DNA of 64,000 nt from Vibrio crassostreae 9ZC13 (GTDB lineage Bacteria > Pseudomonadota > Gammaproteobacteria > Enterobacterales > Vibrionaceae). The translations under genes were made by a program, and so were the position numbers. The stretch is taken from contig NZ_AJYZ02000019.1 in assembly GCF_000272045.2 (NCBI RefSeq), positions 1,424,446-1,488,445 on the forward strand, given 5' to 3'. This document shows positions 7,441 through 16,908 of the stretch, piece after piece; positions within the stretch are counted from its first letter, which is position 1, and each line of letters starts with the position of its first letter. The notes below the pieces were generated by a model that was given only the letters and a program-made list of their open reading frames with translations, had not been told where the DNA came from and did not search any database.

Positions 7441-9495
7441 ATGCACGAAAGCAATAAGCCCATTTGGCAGCCAAGCGAGCAGCGTATCGCCAATGCCAAC
7501 TTAACCCGATTCATCGATAGCCTTGAACAGTCTTGGTTAAACCTAGATAGGGACGTAAAAAACTATGCCGAACTCCACCAATGGTCTGTAGTTCAGCCGG
7601 AATCGTTTTGGCAAAACGTGTGGCAGTTTTGTGGAGTAGTCGGCTCACAAGACTCTATTAACAAGGCAGAAAGCGAGACCATCAAAGCTCAAGGTGGGAG
7701 CCGCTGGCAGCAGCCTAAATCGAACCGTGATGCGGTTTGGTTTCCCAATGCACAAGTAAACTACGCCGAGAACTTGCTGCGTTTGGCACACACCATGCCT
7801 GATGAGCTTGCGATTTGGTTTGAGAATGAACGTGGCGAACAACAGAGTTATACATGGGAAACCCTGTGTGAAGCTGTCTCTAGTGTTCAGCAATGGCTTG
7901 TCGATAGCGGAGTGAAACAAGGTGATATAGTTGCTGCGTATACTCCCTATCTGCCACAAACCGTGATAGCCATGCTAGCCGCCACCAGCTTAGGCGCGAT
8001 TTGGACATCGACCTCGCCTGATTTTGGAGTAGAGAGTGTGATTGAGCGATTCGGACAGGTGAAACCTAAGGTGCTGTTCACCTGTGACGGTTACACCTTC
8101 AATGGCAAAACGTTCGATATGGCGGGCAAGAACCGTGAAATCATCGAACACTTAAACGAATTAAAACAGGTGTGTGAGATCGGTTATTTGAAACCGAGTA
8201 ATGACTTAGAGAAGAGCGATTTAGAGAAGAACGAATTAAAGAAAAACAAAGTTAAACATGATGTGTCACCCCAAAGCTGGCACAGCATCATTAATCGCTA
8301 TCAGACAAAACCTCTTCGATTTACTCGTGTCGGCTTCAATGAACCGTTGTTTGTACTCTACTCTTCCGGCACCACAGGCAAACCCAAATGTATAGTGCAT
8401 TCTGTCGGTGGCACTACCATCAACCACCTAAAAGAGCATCAGCTTCATTGCGATATTAAACCAAGAGATCGCGTGTTCTACTACACCACTTGTGGTTGGA
8501 TGATGTGGAACTGGCACGTATCTGCGCTCGCCAGCGGTGCTTGTTTGGTTATCTTTGATGGTAGCCCGGTTTACCCGCAACCTAACGTTCTATGGGATTT
8601 AGCGCAGCGTGCTGACGTATCGACATTTGGCACCTCAGCCAAGTACATAGAAGCGATTGAGAAAGCCGAACTCTCACCAATCGACAGCCACTCTCTGCCT
8701 CAATTAAGAACACTGTGCTCGACGGGTTCTGTGCTTTACCCAGAGCAGTTCGATTACGTTTACAAGCACATCAAGCAAGACCTGCATTTAGCGTCGATTT
8801 CTGGCGGCACGGATATTTGTGGCTGCTTTGTGTTGGGTAATCCTATCTCACCAGTGTATCGCGGCGAGTGCCAACAGGCAGGGCTCGGCGTCGACATCAA
8901 GGTGTTCAATTCGTCTGGTCAAAAGGTCGATCACGAACGTGGCGAATTAGTATGCACCAACTCCCTACCCAACTTCCCCGCTGGCTTTTGGAATGACACC
9001 GGAGAGCGCTATCACAGCACCTATTGGGATAGATTCGACAATGTGTGGCATCACGGTGATGAAGTCGCACAGAGCGAACATGGCGGCTACCTGTTCTACG
9101 GGCGAGGCGACACCACACTCAACCCCGGTGGCGTGCGAATTGGTACGGCCGAAATCTATCAGCAAGTGAACACCATTGACGGCATCATCGATTCGATAGC
9201 AGTCGGTAAAAACATCGACCGCAATGAACAGGTATGGCTGTTTGTTCAGCTGCAGCAAGGTGTGAGTTTAGATGAAAAGTTACTGACAGCCATCAAAAGC
9301 AAACTCAAATCCTCTTGTTCGCCAAGACACGTGCCAAGCCAGATATTTGCGATCAGCGACGTGCCAAAAACACGCTCTGGCAAACTGGTGGAGTTGGCTG
9401 TGAAACAGGTGATCAATGGCAAAAATGTAGAAAACCTCGGGGCTATCGCTAACGCCGAGGTTTTGGAAGAGATAAAGAGTGTTGTTTCGCTTTAG
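7441..9495 (+). CDS. Acetoacetyl-CoA synthetase (acetoacetate-CoA ligase)
   Basis: 684 residues, an acyl-adenylate-forming ligase of the acetoacetyl-CoA synthetase type rather than acetyl-CoA synthetase. An ACAS_N domain is followed by the AMP-binding P-loop YSSGTTGKPKCIVHS (about residue 306), the adenine motif ISGGTDICGCF (about 453), YGRGDTTLNPGGVRIGTAEI, and the C-terminal catalytic lysine in TRSGKLVELAVK (about 646). It activates acetoacetate, the end product of tyrosine breakdown made by the fahA enzyme, so it completes the pathway encoded around it. A lineage-specific insert near residues 260-277 is an imperfect repeat of LEK(S/N) units. The ribosome site AAGGTAAAGGA precedes the ATG. 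Confidence 0.93.
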   Translation: MHESNKPIWQPSEQRIANANLTRFIDSLEQSWLNLDRDVKNYAELHQWSVVQPESFWQNVWQFCGVVGSQDSINKAESETIKAQGGSRWQQPKSNRDAVWFPNAQVNYAENLLRLAHTMPDELAIWFENERGEQQSYTWETLCEAVSSVQQWLVDSGVKQGDIVAAYTPYLPQTVIAMLAATSLGAIWTSTSPDFGVESVIERFGQVKPKVLFTCDGYTFNGKTFDMAGKNREIIEHLNELKQVCEIGYLKPSNDLEKSDLEKNELKKNKVKHDVSPQSWHSIINRYQTKPLRFTRVGFNEPLFVLYSSGTTGKPKCIVHSVGGTTINHLKEHQLHCDIKPRDRVFYYTTCGWMMWNWHVSALASGACLVIFDGSPVYPQPNVLWDLAQRADVSTFGTSAKYIEAIEKAELSPIDSHSLPQLRTLCSTGSVLYPEQFDYVYKHIKQDLHLASISGGTDICGCFVLGNPISPVYRGECQQAGLGVDIKVFNSSGQKVDHERGELVCTNSLPNFPAGFWNDTGERYHSTYWDRFDNVWHHGDEVAQSEHGGYLFYGRGDTTLNPGGVRIGTAEIYQQVNTIDGIIDSIAVGKNIDRNEQVWLFVQLQQGVSLDEKLLTAIKSKLKSSCSPRHVPSQIFAISDVPKTRSGKLVELAVKQVINGKNVENLGAIANAEVLEEIKSVVSL
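9431..9464 (+). other. Terminator-like hairpin inside the end of the acetoacetyl-CoA synthetase gene
   Basis: AAAACCTCGG (9431-9440) and CCGAGGTTTT (9455-9464) form a perfect 10-bp stem with a 14-base loop. The frame continues for ten codons past it. No other terminator is visible before the convergent murR end at 9543, so this hairpin may serve to slow or end transcription from either side. Confidence 0.45.
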
Positions 9496-9542
9496 TGTTC
9501 CTATCTCAAAAAATCCAAGCTAGAAGAAAGTAAAGTAACCAG

Positions 9543-10397
9543 TTATCTATGCGAAACCTGACGAATATCTGAGTTGATGTCATCAATAAGCTGTCTTGCT
9601 GATTCATCTCTTTGCTTCACTAATGCAATGAACAGCAAATCAGTAATAATGTTTTGAGCTGTTCGGGATGCTATCGATGAACTTCGGTATTGGCTTTCAT
9701 CAGCAATCGTATCAAAGGATAAATCCGCGATGCTTCGAAGTTTACTTTTACGAGCGGAGGTAAGAGCGATGACCTTAACACCTTGCTCCTTTGCTGTTTC
9801 TGCGGCGATTAACACATCTTTTCTTTCCCCTGAAAACGAAATAACAACTTGGACATCTTGCGGGGTAAGCGTACGGGCTATCGCTATCTGAACGTGACTG
9901 TCTTGTTCTGCTAAAGCGGTAATGCCTAATTTCAGCAATTTAAAGCTAAACTCTTTTGCCGTGAGTGCTGAGCCTCCAATACCCACGACTTGCACTCTAT
10001 TGGCACCATCTAACAGTCGAATAGCTTCCGTGCAGGTATCAAGTGACAGCGCATTGGTTGTCTGGATCATCGCATCGGTTTTTTCTTGCACAAGCTTTTG
10101 AGAAATAACGCTGAATGGGTCATCGGCCAGAATATTACTGTGCAGTGGGGTGGTTTGAATGGCGTGCTTTCGACCTATATCCTCCGTCAGCGCTAACTTG
10201 AATTCACTGTAGCCTTTAAAACCAATTCGCTGCGTAAATTTCACGATACTTGATTGACTCACGTTGGTCGCTTGCGCCAGTTCTTGGCTTGTCAATGAGG
10301 CTGCCTGTTCCACATTTGATGTTATCCAATCCGCAATTTTTCTCGCATTGGCAGAGAGCTGAGTACGACGGCTGACAATTTTATTCACGACTGACAC
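9543..10397 (-). CDS. murR: MurR/RpiR-family repressor of the MurNAc locus
   Basis: 284 residues. The N-terminal RpiR helix-turn-helix spans about residues 1-77 (LTSQELAQATNVSQSSIVKF, then QRIGFKGYSEFKLALTED). The SIS sugar-phosphate-binding domain spans about 120-250 (VGIGGSALTAKEFSFKLLKLG; VVISFSGERKDVLIAAE). E. coli MurR represses murQP and is released by N-acetylmuramic acid 6-phosphate; the same job is inferred because this gene is divergent from murQ. Two copies of the same 15-bp operator lie in the intergenic region, one near each gene, consistent with repression of both and self-regulation. Confidence 0.88.
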   Translation of the reverse strand: MSVVNKIVSRRTQLSANARKIADWITSNVEQAASLTSQELAQATNVSQSSIVKFTQRIGFKGYSEFKLALTEDIGRKHAIQTTPLHSNILADDPFSVISQKLVQEKTDAMIQTTNALSLDTCTEAIRLLDGANRVQVVGIGGSALTAKEFSFKLLKLGITALAEQDSHVQIAIARTLTPQDVQVVISFSGERKDVLIAAETAKEQGVKVIALTSARKSKLRSIADLSFDTIADESQYRSSSIASRTAQNIITDLLFIALVKQRDESARQLIDDINSDIRQVSHR

Positions 10398-10416
10398 ATT
10401 TCACCTCGATTATTTT

Positions 10417-10431
10417 AGAATAAAATATTCC
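10417..10431. promoter_or_regulatory. MurR operator, murR side
   Basis: AGAATAAAATATTCC, the exact reverse complement of 10569-10583. It lies 20 bases upstream of the murR start, where it would block murR transcription. The core GAATA..TATTC is itself nearly palindromic. Confidence 0.6.
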
Positions 10432-10547
10432 TAATGAAGAATAATGAATATTCAGTTCAAACCGCCACTTAAGTCGGAATGTCTGGGATTTAGTATAAAT
10501 TTATCACAATTATTCCACCTAAATCACCACTTCAGAATAACTCTAAC

Positions 10548-10563
10548 TGTGATATTTATCACT
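10548..10563. promoter_or_regulatory. CRP-cAMP binding site upstream of murQ
   Basis: TGTGATATTTATCACT matches TGTGA-N6-TCACA at all but the last base. It lies directly before the murQ-side MurR operator. E. coli murQP is also CRP-dependent (family knowledge), so catabolite control of this operon is likely. Confidence 0.7.
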
Positions 10564-10568
10564 CAAAC

Positions 10569-10583
10569 GGAATATTTTATTCT
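10569..10583. promoter_or_regulatory. MurR operator, murQ side
   Basis: GGAATATTTTATTCT, the exact inverse of 10417-10431, 41 bases before the murQ start and just downstream of the CRP site, where it could block RNA polymerase. Confidence 0.6.
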
Positions 10584-10624
10584 TTAGTATCGCCCTCAGT
10601 TTGTATTGGGTAAGAGAACAAGTA

Positions 10625-11527
10625 ATGAAGATCGATTTGAACCGTTTGGTTACAGAGAGCCGCAATCCTGCAAGCGCAGACATTGATAAGCTATCAACAA
10701 TTGACATGCTAGCCGTCATCAACAAAGAAGACCAACGTGTTGCGTTAGCCGTAGAAGAAGTCCTTCCTCACATTGCAAAAGCTGTTGACGCGATCACAAG
10801 TGCTTTTGCAAAAGGTGGCCGATTAATCTACATCGGCGCTGGCACTTCTGGGCGCTTAGGCATTTTAGATGCAAGCGAATGCCCACCGACTTATGGCACG
10901 AGCCCTGAACAAGTCATTGGCGTTATTGCTGGCGGGCACCAAGCCATCTTAAAAGCTGTAGAGAACGCGGAAGATGATCCTGCGCTCGCACAAGCAGATT
11001 TAAAATCGTTGGCGCTAACAGAGTCAGACGTAGTCGTCGGAATAGCCGCGAGCGGTCGAACTCCATATGTGTTGGGTGGCCTCACCTATGCTCGATTCAT
11101 CGGAGCGACCACTGTGTCAATTTCGTGTAACCCCGGATCTCCAATGGCAAATTCCGAAGACATTGCGATTACTCCAGTTGTCGGCCCTGAAGTGGTGACT
11201 GGGTCATCAAGAATGAAGGCCGGTACCGCTCAGAAATTGGTTCTCAATATGTTGACCAGCGGCGCCATGATCCGCAGTGGGAAAGTGTTTGGAAATTTGA
11301 TGGTTGATGTAGAGGCGACCAACGCCAAACTCGTCCAACGTCAAATCAACATTGTTATTGAAGCAACCGGAGTTGACAGCAAACACGCTGAATATGCGCT
11401 TAACGCTTGTAATAACAACTGCAAAACCGCAATTCTCATGATTTTGGCTGGCATCAGCGCCGAAGAAGCCTGTGCACGACTCAATAAAAGCGGTGGTTTC
11501 ATCCGAACTGCACTCGCCGACGAATAA
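10625..11527 (+). CDS. murQ: N-acetylmuramic acid 6-phosphate etherase
   Basis: 300 residues from [20 protein letters not shown], the family's usual start; a longer frame beginning eight codons earlier lacks that support. The enzyme removes the lactyl ether from MurNAc-6-phosphate, giving GlcNAc-6-phosphate and D-lactate in the cytoplasm. The SIS domain shows [20 protein letters not shown] and the second signature [20 protein letters not shown], both near-identical across MurQ proteins; the conserved glutamate of DASE and the KAGTA loop are in place. First gene of a murQ-murP-GH3-porin operon with 20-30 base gaps. Confidence 0.97.
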   Translation: MKIDLNRLVTESRNPASADIDKLSTIDMLAVINKEDQRVALAVEEVLPHIAKAVDAITSAFAKGGRLIYIGAGTSGRLGILDASECPPTYGTSPEQVIGVIAGGHQAILKAVENAEDDPALAQADLKSLALTESDVVVGIAASGRTPYVLGGLTYARFIGATTVSISCNPGSPMANSEDIAITPVVGPEVVTGSSRMKAGTAQKLVLNMLTSGAMIRSGKVFGNLMVDVEATNAKLVQRQINIVIEATGVDSKHAEYALNACNNNCKTAILMILAGISAEEACARLNKSGGFIRTALADE

Positions 11528-11555
11528 TTAAATTCAGTTATAAAAGGTAATTCAA

Positions 11556-13007
11556 ATGGCAAAAATAACGCCTACCATGATTGAAGCTTTACTGTTGGCC
11601 GTTGGCGGCAGTGGCAACATTCGTAAATGTGGGAACTGCATGACCCGCTTACGTTTAGCCCTCGTAGACATCAATCAAGCGTCTCTGGATACCATCAAGA
11701 AAACCCCAGGCGTTCTGGGTGTGGTAGAGAGTGACGAACAACTTCAGATCATTCTTGGGCCAGGTAAAGCGCAACAAGCTTCTGAGCTGATGAACAGCTT
11801 GATGCTTGAGCAGCCTGAAGCGACCGTAAAACAAACTAATGCAGAGGAAGATTTGTCTACGGTTGCGGCTGAACAAAAAAAGCAAATGAAGAGCAAGCAA
11901 ACCAGTGGAGTACAGCGATTTCTTAGTAAGTTCGCTACCATCTTTACCCCCTTAATCCCTGGCTTTATCGCGGCGGGTCTGTTGCTTGGTTTTGCAACCT
12001 TACTTGAGCAGACCTACATTATCGATCAAGAACCAAGCAAGTCGCTGTTAGACCTTGTTGCCTACATGAAAGTATTTGGTACCGGCCTTTTTGCCTTTTT
12101 GAGCATTCTGATTGGCTATAACGCCCAGCAAGCCTTTGGCGGCTCTGGCGTTAACGGGGCGATTCTGGCTTCACTGTTCGTCTTGGGATATGACCCAACC
12201 GCCACGTCCGGCGTCTACTCAGGGATGAATGAGTTTTTCGGATTCTCTATCGACCCGCGTGGCAACATCATTGGGGTATTACTCGCGGCAATCACCGGTG
12301 CTTACGTAGAGAAACTGGTTCGAAAATACATGCCCGATGACCTCGATATGATCCTAACGTCTGTCGTCACGCTTCTCATTATGGGCGCGGTCACCTACTT
12401 GTTGATCATGCCGATTGGTGGCGAGTTGTTCAAAGGCATGTCTTGGTTATTCCTTAACTTAAACGACAACCCATTTGGTGCCGCTTTACTGGCTGGCCTA
12501 TTTCTTATCTCTGTCGTGTTTGGTATTCACCAAGGGTTTGTTCCTGTCTATTTTGCACTTATGGAAGCGCAAGGCTTTAACTCTCTGTTCCCAATCTTGG
12601 CGATGGCGGGTGGCGGTCAGGTCGGCGCGTCAATGGCGTTGTACTTCAAAGCCCAAAAAGACTCTCTTCTTCGCACTCAAGTCAAAGGGGCTATTGTGCC
12701 TGGTTTGTTGGGTATAGGTGAGCCGCTGATTTACGGCGTCACACTTCCACGAGTAAAACCGTTTGTTACCGCTTGTATTGGCGGTGCAGCAGGCGGGTTC
12801 TTTATTGGATTGGTCTCTTACTTAGGGATGCCAGTCGGTTTAAATACAGTGTTTGGCCCATCGGGTATCGTCGCTGTGCCATTAATGACTTCTAACAGCG
12901 GTATTTTTGCAGGGATGGCGGTGTTTGTTATTGGTCTTCTTATTTCGTATGTCGTGGGTTTCTTTGCTACGTACATGTTTGGTTCCAAAAACGTTGATTT
13001 AACTTAG
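11556..13007 (+). CDS. murP: PTS MurNAc transporter, EIIBC component
   Basis: 483 residues. The EIIB domain spans about 1-90, with the phosphocysteine region [10 protein letters not shown] (Cys28 directly before TRLR) and [18 protein letters not shown] charged linker (about 95-120) joins it to a membrane EIIC domain of about ten hydrophobic segments, including [20 protein letters not shown], the [13 protein letters not shown] motif and [14 protein letters not shown], whose GEPLIYG is the sugar-binding glutamate motif of the glucose superfamily. There is no EIIA domain, so it must borrow EIIA-Glc (Crr). It imports MurNAc as the 6-phosphate, the substrate of the adjacent MurQ. Confidence 0.93.
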   Translation: MAKITPTMIEALLLAVGGSGNIRKCGNCMTRLRLALVDINQASLDTIKKTPGVLGVVESDEQLQIILGPGKAQQASELMNSLMLEQPEATVKQTNAEEDLSTVAAEQKKQMKSKQTSGVQRFLSKFATIFTPLIPGFIAAGLLLGFATLLEQTYIIDQEPSKSLLDLVAYMKVFGTGLFAFLSILIGYNAQQAFGGSGVNGAILASLFVLGYDPTATSGVYSGMNEFFGFSIDPRGNIIGVLLAAITGAYVEKLVRKYMPDDLDMILTSVVTLLIMGAVTYLLIMPIGGELFKGMSWLFLNLNDNPFGAALLAGLFLISVVFGIHQGFVPVYFALMEAQGFNSLFPILAMAGGGQVGASMALYFKAQKDSLLRTQVKGAIVPGLLGIGEPLIYGVTLPRVKPFVTACIGGAAGGFFIGLVSYLGMPVGLNTVFGPSGIVAVPLMTSNSGIFAGMAVFVIGLLISYVVGFFATYMFGSKNVDLT

Positions 13008-13019
13008 GTAAAAGCAGTG

Positions 13020-14915
13020 ATGAAATTGAATAAGATCATTTTGAGTACAGTAGTATTGTCTGTTGTGGGTTGTTCGAGTGGCATGAATAAATTCAGTAAT
13101 CAAGACCTAGAGCAGTACCAGCAACAACCAGAAAAATACGCTGAAAGCGTCGTAAGTACGATGAATAACAGAGAGTTAATCGGTCAAACATTGATGATGG
13201 ATTTTCGCTCGTGGGGCAAAGAACCATACACCGATGAAGAGATCCCTGTAACTCGAATTAACCATGACATAAGCTCGATGATCACCGACTACCATATCGG
13301 CGGTGTAATTCTATTTCGCCAAAATCTAGTGAATTCGAATCAAATCGTCGAGTTCACTGATGCCTTGCAAGAGGCGAGCAGTAACCTACCTCTTCTCATC
13401 GCGACTGACCAAGAAGGCGGTTACGTCACTCGATTGCAGAATGGCACAGAGATGCCAGGAAACATGGCGCTAGCTGCCTCTGGTGACGCGAACAATGCTT
13501 ACGTTGCTGGCAAGATTCACGGCTCAGAGCTGTCCGCTTTAGGCATTAACTACAACTTCGGCCCTGTGGTTGATGTCAATGTGAACCAGAACAACCCGAT
13601 AATTGGTGTGCGCTCGTACAGCAGCAATGTTGATGTGATCAATGAAATGTCTACCGCCTACATGGATGGTATTCATGAAGCTGGCGTGATCAGTGCACTG
13701 AAGCACTTTCCTGGGCATGGCAACGTGAGCGTCGATTCACACTACGATTTACCAGAAGTCAGCTACTCACGAGAAGAGTGGGAAGCGATCGACCTCGCTC
13801 CATTTAAGTACGCGATTGAGCACGGTACCGATTCCATAATGTCAGCGCACGTGACGCTACCAAGCGTGGATGACACTATGATCCAAGCGACCTTAAGTGA
13901 CAAAGAAATGCTAATCCCTGCAACGTTCTCCAAACCTATTTTGACTGGGGTTTTACGTGACAAAATTGGCTTTGATGGGCTAATTGTGACCGATGCGCTC
14001 GATATGGGGGCCATCGCTGACAACTTTGATCGCAACTACGCAGTTCACGCTTCACTTTACGCCGGTGCTGATATTGCTTTGATGCCGCTTCAAATTACCA
14101 ACCGAGATGAAATCAAACAGTTGGAAAGCCTATTTGTCTACCTAGAAGACAAAATGGAAACCAATCCAGAGTTCCTTGAGCGTATGAAAGAAGCCGCAAC
14201 TCGCGTTATAAAGAAAAAGCTTCAAATGGGTCTGGTTTACCAAACCACAGACAAACAGTTTGCCATCGACTCAGTAGGCTCTGAAGCGAACAAACTTGAA
14301 GAGAAAAAGGTCGCTGATGCATCAATCACGCTTATTGAAAACCAAAATAATGTATTGCCTGTCGATCCAAGTGAAGCCAGCAATATCCTAGTTATTTCTG
14401 ATGAAGATAGCCGCAATGCACTTGTAACCAAGTACCTGAACGTTGTGAAACAAGAGACAGGTAATCACCCAATGTTCATTAGCGAGCAGAAAGCGGCATT
14501 AATGGAAGATAACTTAAATGAAAATGAGCTTCGTAGCACCATTGTAAAATCCGATCTGATTATCATGTCGACATACAACCTAATGGGCCACGCGGCAAAT
14601 GCTCAGAAAATCGTAGATATCGCGAACGCTGAAGGCAAAAAACTGGTGATGATTTCAACGCGTAATCCTTACGACATTGCCCATGTAGACGGTGTACAAG
14701 CGAACATCGCTATTTACGGTATCACAGGGTTCGACGTGACCAACAATGACCGCAATTCACTTGAAGCAAACATTAGCTCTGGTATTCGCACCTTGTTTTT
14801 AAACCCTCAAACGGGACTGCCTCTGAACGCACCAACAGGAACTCTTCCAGTAGATGTAAAAAATGACAACGGTGACGTTATTTACCCATTCGGCCATTCA
14901 ATGAACTACCAATAA
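13020..14915 (+). CDS. Family 3 glycoside hydrolase, NagZ-like lipoprotein
   Basis: 631 residues. The N-terminus MKLNKIILSTVVLSVVGCSS is a lipoprotein signal with cleavage before Cys18. The catalytic domain resembles NagZ: RDQEGG-type ATDQEGGYVTRL, KHFPGHGNVSVDSHYDLP with the His-Asp general acid pair of beta-N-acetylglucosaminidases, and the nucleophile Asp in IVTDALDMGAI. A second alpha/beta domain of about 230 residues follows, as in the two-domain Bacillus NagZ and unlike the short cytoplasmic NagZ of enterobacteria. It probably trims GlcNAc from GlcNAc-MurNAc fragments in the periplasm, feeding MurNAc to murP. I start at ATG 13020; a GTG one codon earlier is possible. Confidence 0.9.
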   Translation: MKLNKIILSTVVLSVVGCSSGMNKFSNQDLEQYQQQPEKYAESVVSTMNNRELIGQTLMMDFRSWGKEPYTDEEIPVTRINHDISSMITDYHIGGVILFRQNLVNSNQIVEFTDALQEASSNLPLLIATDQEGGYVTRLQNGTEMPGNMALAASGDANNAYVAGKIHGSELSALGINYNFGPVVDVNVNQNNPIIGVRSYSSNVDVINEMSTAYMDGIHEAGVISALKHFPGHGNVSVDSHYDLPEVSYSREEWEAIDLAPFKYAIEHGTDSIMSAHVTLPSVDDTMIQATLSDKEMLIPATFSKPILTGVLRDKIGFDGLIVTDALDMGAIADNFDRNYAVHASLYAGADIALMPLQITNRDEIKQLESLFVYLEDKMETNPEFLERMKEAATRVIKKKLQMGLVYQTTDKQFAIDSVGSEANKLEEKKVADASITLIENQNNVLPVDPSEASNILVISDEDSRNALVTKYLNVVKQETGNHPMFISEQKAALMEDNLNENELRSTIVKSDLIIMSTYNLMGHAANAQKIVDIANAEGKKLVMISTRNPYDIAHVDGVQANIAIYGITGFDVTNNDRNSLEANISSGIRTLFLNPQTGLPLNAPTGTLPVDVKNDNGDVIYPFGHSMNYQ

Positions 14916-14936
14916 TTCGTCCTAGGAATAATAAAA

Positions 14937-15929
14937 ATGATAAATAAAAAGTCTGGAGCTACCCTACTAGCACTGCTTCTACCTAGTCTCGCGCTTGCGA
15001 CTGAAGACAACGCCGTAAAAGTTGAAACGGAAGAGCTAACCCAAAACTTTACCTCTGAGTGGAACGTTGCGTCGAACATTTACATGGAAATGGAAAAGTT
15101 TGAAGGGCACAGAGACCCTGATGGCAATGCAGTGATAGACAAACTCACCCCAGTCGCACAGCTATTCATTAATAGCCCTAACTCCAAATGGAGCTATTTT
15201 CTTGAACATAAAGTGGCGCGCCGTTCGATCACTGAGGATCTAAATAACACAGATAACTCGTTTCAACGAAACCGTACTCAGATTGGTGCGACTCGTAACT
15301 TAGTTCGCAACGATGATGTGGTCTTTAATCTGAACGCTACATACCGAAAAGAATCTAACGACTCTGCACCGGGAACAGATGCTCGTGGCAGCAACAACCT
15401 GTACTGGATAATGCCTAGTGGTGAGTTTAAGATCACCGATAAACTCTCATTCTCTTACTGGGATGCGTTTTACTACTATGATCGCTTCGTAGGAGAGAAC
15501 GATTACGAGTGGGAAGCGGAGCATGGTTTTGCGTATAAACACAGTGATAGTTTCACAGCAAAAGTCTACCTATACACCGATTGGACTTGGGATAACGACC
15601 AAAACAAGAACTGGGAACAAAACCAGATTCGTGGGTACTTCCCAACTAAAATTAATGACAAATGGAGCGTGATGCCTTATTTCCGCTACTTCATCAACGA
15701 GAAAATCTATGATGCGTCAAACAACTACAACGTCGTCAATGAGACAGACGACGGGCTGCGTTTAGGTTTGAATATCGACTATAAACTGAGCCCTAAATCA
15801 ACGTTGTGGGTAGGTATGGCTTACGAAGAAACCAAGTGGGATGAGTCTAAGTCTGCGGGCCTAACCAGTGGTTCAGACAACAGCCAGAAATTCTATCTAG
15901 CTCAAGCGGGTTGGAAGTATAAGTGGTAA
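14937..15929 (+). CDS. Outer-membrane channel, KdgM/OmpG-like
   Basis: 330 residues with a signal peptide ending SLALA before TEDNAVK. The mature part alternates polar and aromatic residues in beta-strand style (FLEHKVARRS, LSFSYWDAFYYYDRFV, KVYLYTDWTWDND) and ends in the aromatic LAQAGWKYKW, typical of outer-membrane barrels. It resembles the monomeric KdgM/OmpG oligosaccharide porins; the assignment rests on pattern, not on an alignment. As last gene of the mur operon it most likely lets muropeptide sugars or GlcNAc-MurNAc across the outer membrane. Confidence 0.8.
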   Translation: MINKKSGATLLALLLPSLALATEDNAVKVETEELTQNFTSEWNVASNIYMEMEKFEGHRDPDGNAVIDKLTPVAQLFINSPNSKWSYFLEHKVARRSITEDLNNTDNSFQRNRTQIGATRNLVRNDDVVFNLNATYRKESNDSAPGTDARGSNNLYWIMPSGEFKITDKLSFSYWDAFYYYDRFVGENDYEWEAEHGFAYKHSDSFTAKVYLYTDWTWDNDQNKNWEQNQIRGYFPTKINDKWSVMPYFRYFINEKIYDASNNYNVVNETDDGLRLGLNIDYKLSPKSTLWVGMAYEETKWDESKSAGLTSGSDNSQKFYLAQAGWKYKW

Positions 15930-15959
15930 CAGCTTGATTATATTTTCGATGTAACAACA

Positions 15960-15990
15960 TACCAACTGGAGGCGCGTTCTCCGGTTGGTA
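15960..15990. terminator. Hairpin after the mur operon
   Basis: TACCAACTGGA (15960-15970) pairs with TCCGGTTGGTA (15980-15990), 10 of 11 bases. No T-run follows, so it may be a weak or Rho-assisted terminator or an mRNA-end stabiliser. The remaining bases up to 16182 hold only a short CCAAAA/TTTTGG hairpin near 16128-16145. Confidence 0.5.
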
Positions 15991-16182
15991 TACTAATGAT
16001 CATGACTTCTCCCGTTTCATTGATACTAATCTGCACCAATAAAACTGCACACTCAATCAAGCGACTTTCCAATACGTGAAGATATTCGTATATTGCTAAA
16101 TGAGCAATCAGGCTAGAACAGAATAGTCCAAAAACGGTTTTGGTAGCGTAAGGGAAAAGTATTTGCGTTTACATCATTGAAT

Positions 16183-16887
16183 CTACATGGAATCATTCGC
16201 ATCCGCTTGATTCTCTGGCATCGCCTCAATAAAAGCGGGTAACTGATTACACGCTTCGACAATCGAATTAATTAGCGGATAAGGCGACACATCAACGCCA
16301 AAGCGCAGCGCGTTATACACCTGCGGCACCAAGCAGATATCGACAATGCATGGTGAATCGGTGAGGCTATACACCGAGTCGCCATGTGCTTTTCTGTGCT
16401 TTGCCAACTTCTCTTCTAGAGCGCTGAAACCTTGGTTCATCCAATAGTGAAGCCAATCCATTTTCGCCTCTTGCTCGCACGACAATTCTCGCTCCAAATA
16501 CTGCAACACGCGCAGGTTGTTCAGAGGGTGAATTTCTATCGCAATATCCTGAGCCATAGCCAACGCTTGATAACGCAGCGGTGTTTGCTCTGGAATGAGC
16601 GAGGAGTCAGGGCTGCTCTCACACAAATAGTGTTCATCGAGATATTGAAGAATAGCCAGTGACTGATTGAGTTGAACTTCACCATCCACCAGCACGGGCA
16701 CTAATTCACTGGCGTTGAGCTCACGATATTGTGGGTCATGCTGCTCGCCGCCATTACGCACCAAGTGCACCGATTTAGACTCGTAGTTGAGTTGCTTCAG
16801 GTTTAATCCAATACGCACTCGATAGGCTGCGGACGAGCGCCAGTAACCGTAAAGTATAATGTTATTGTTCAAGATGCTCTCGCTCAT
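16183..16887 (-). CDS. maiA: Maleylacetoacetate isomerase (zeta-class glutathione transferase)
   Basis: 234 residues. It isomerises maleylacetoacetate to fumarylacetoacetate with glutathione as cofactor. The N-terminal thioredoxin fold has the zeta-class active-site motif YWRSSAAYRVRIGLNLK (family motif SSCxWRVRIAL, with Ala in place of the Cys) and the glutathione-contact segment NASELVPVLVDGEVQLNQSLAI. The C-terminal helical domain includes YSLTDSPCIVDICLVPQVYN. Last gene of the hpd-hmgA-fahA-maiA operon; a 21-base gap separates it from fahA. It extends about 12 residues beyond typical members at each end. Confidence 0.94.
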   Translation of the reverse strand: MSESILNNNIILYGYWRSSAAYRVRIGLNLKQLNYESKSVHLVRNGGEQHDPQYRELNASELVPVLVDGEVQLNQSLAILQYLDEHYLCESSPDSSLIPEQTPLRYQALAMAQDIAIEIHPLNNLRVLQYLERELSCEQEAKMDWLHYWMNQGFSALEEKLAKHRKAHGDSVYSLTDSPCIVDICLVPQVYNALRFGVDVSPYPLINSIVEACNQLPAFIEAMPENQADANDSM

Positions 16888-16908
16888 ACTGAAACCCTAT
16901 TATGTGGA

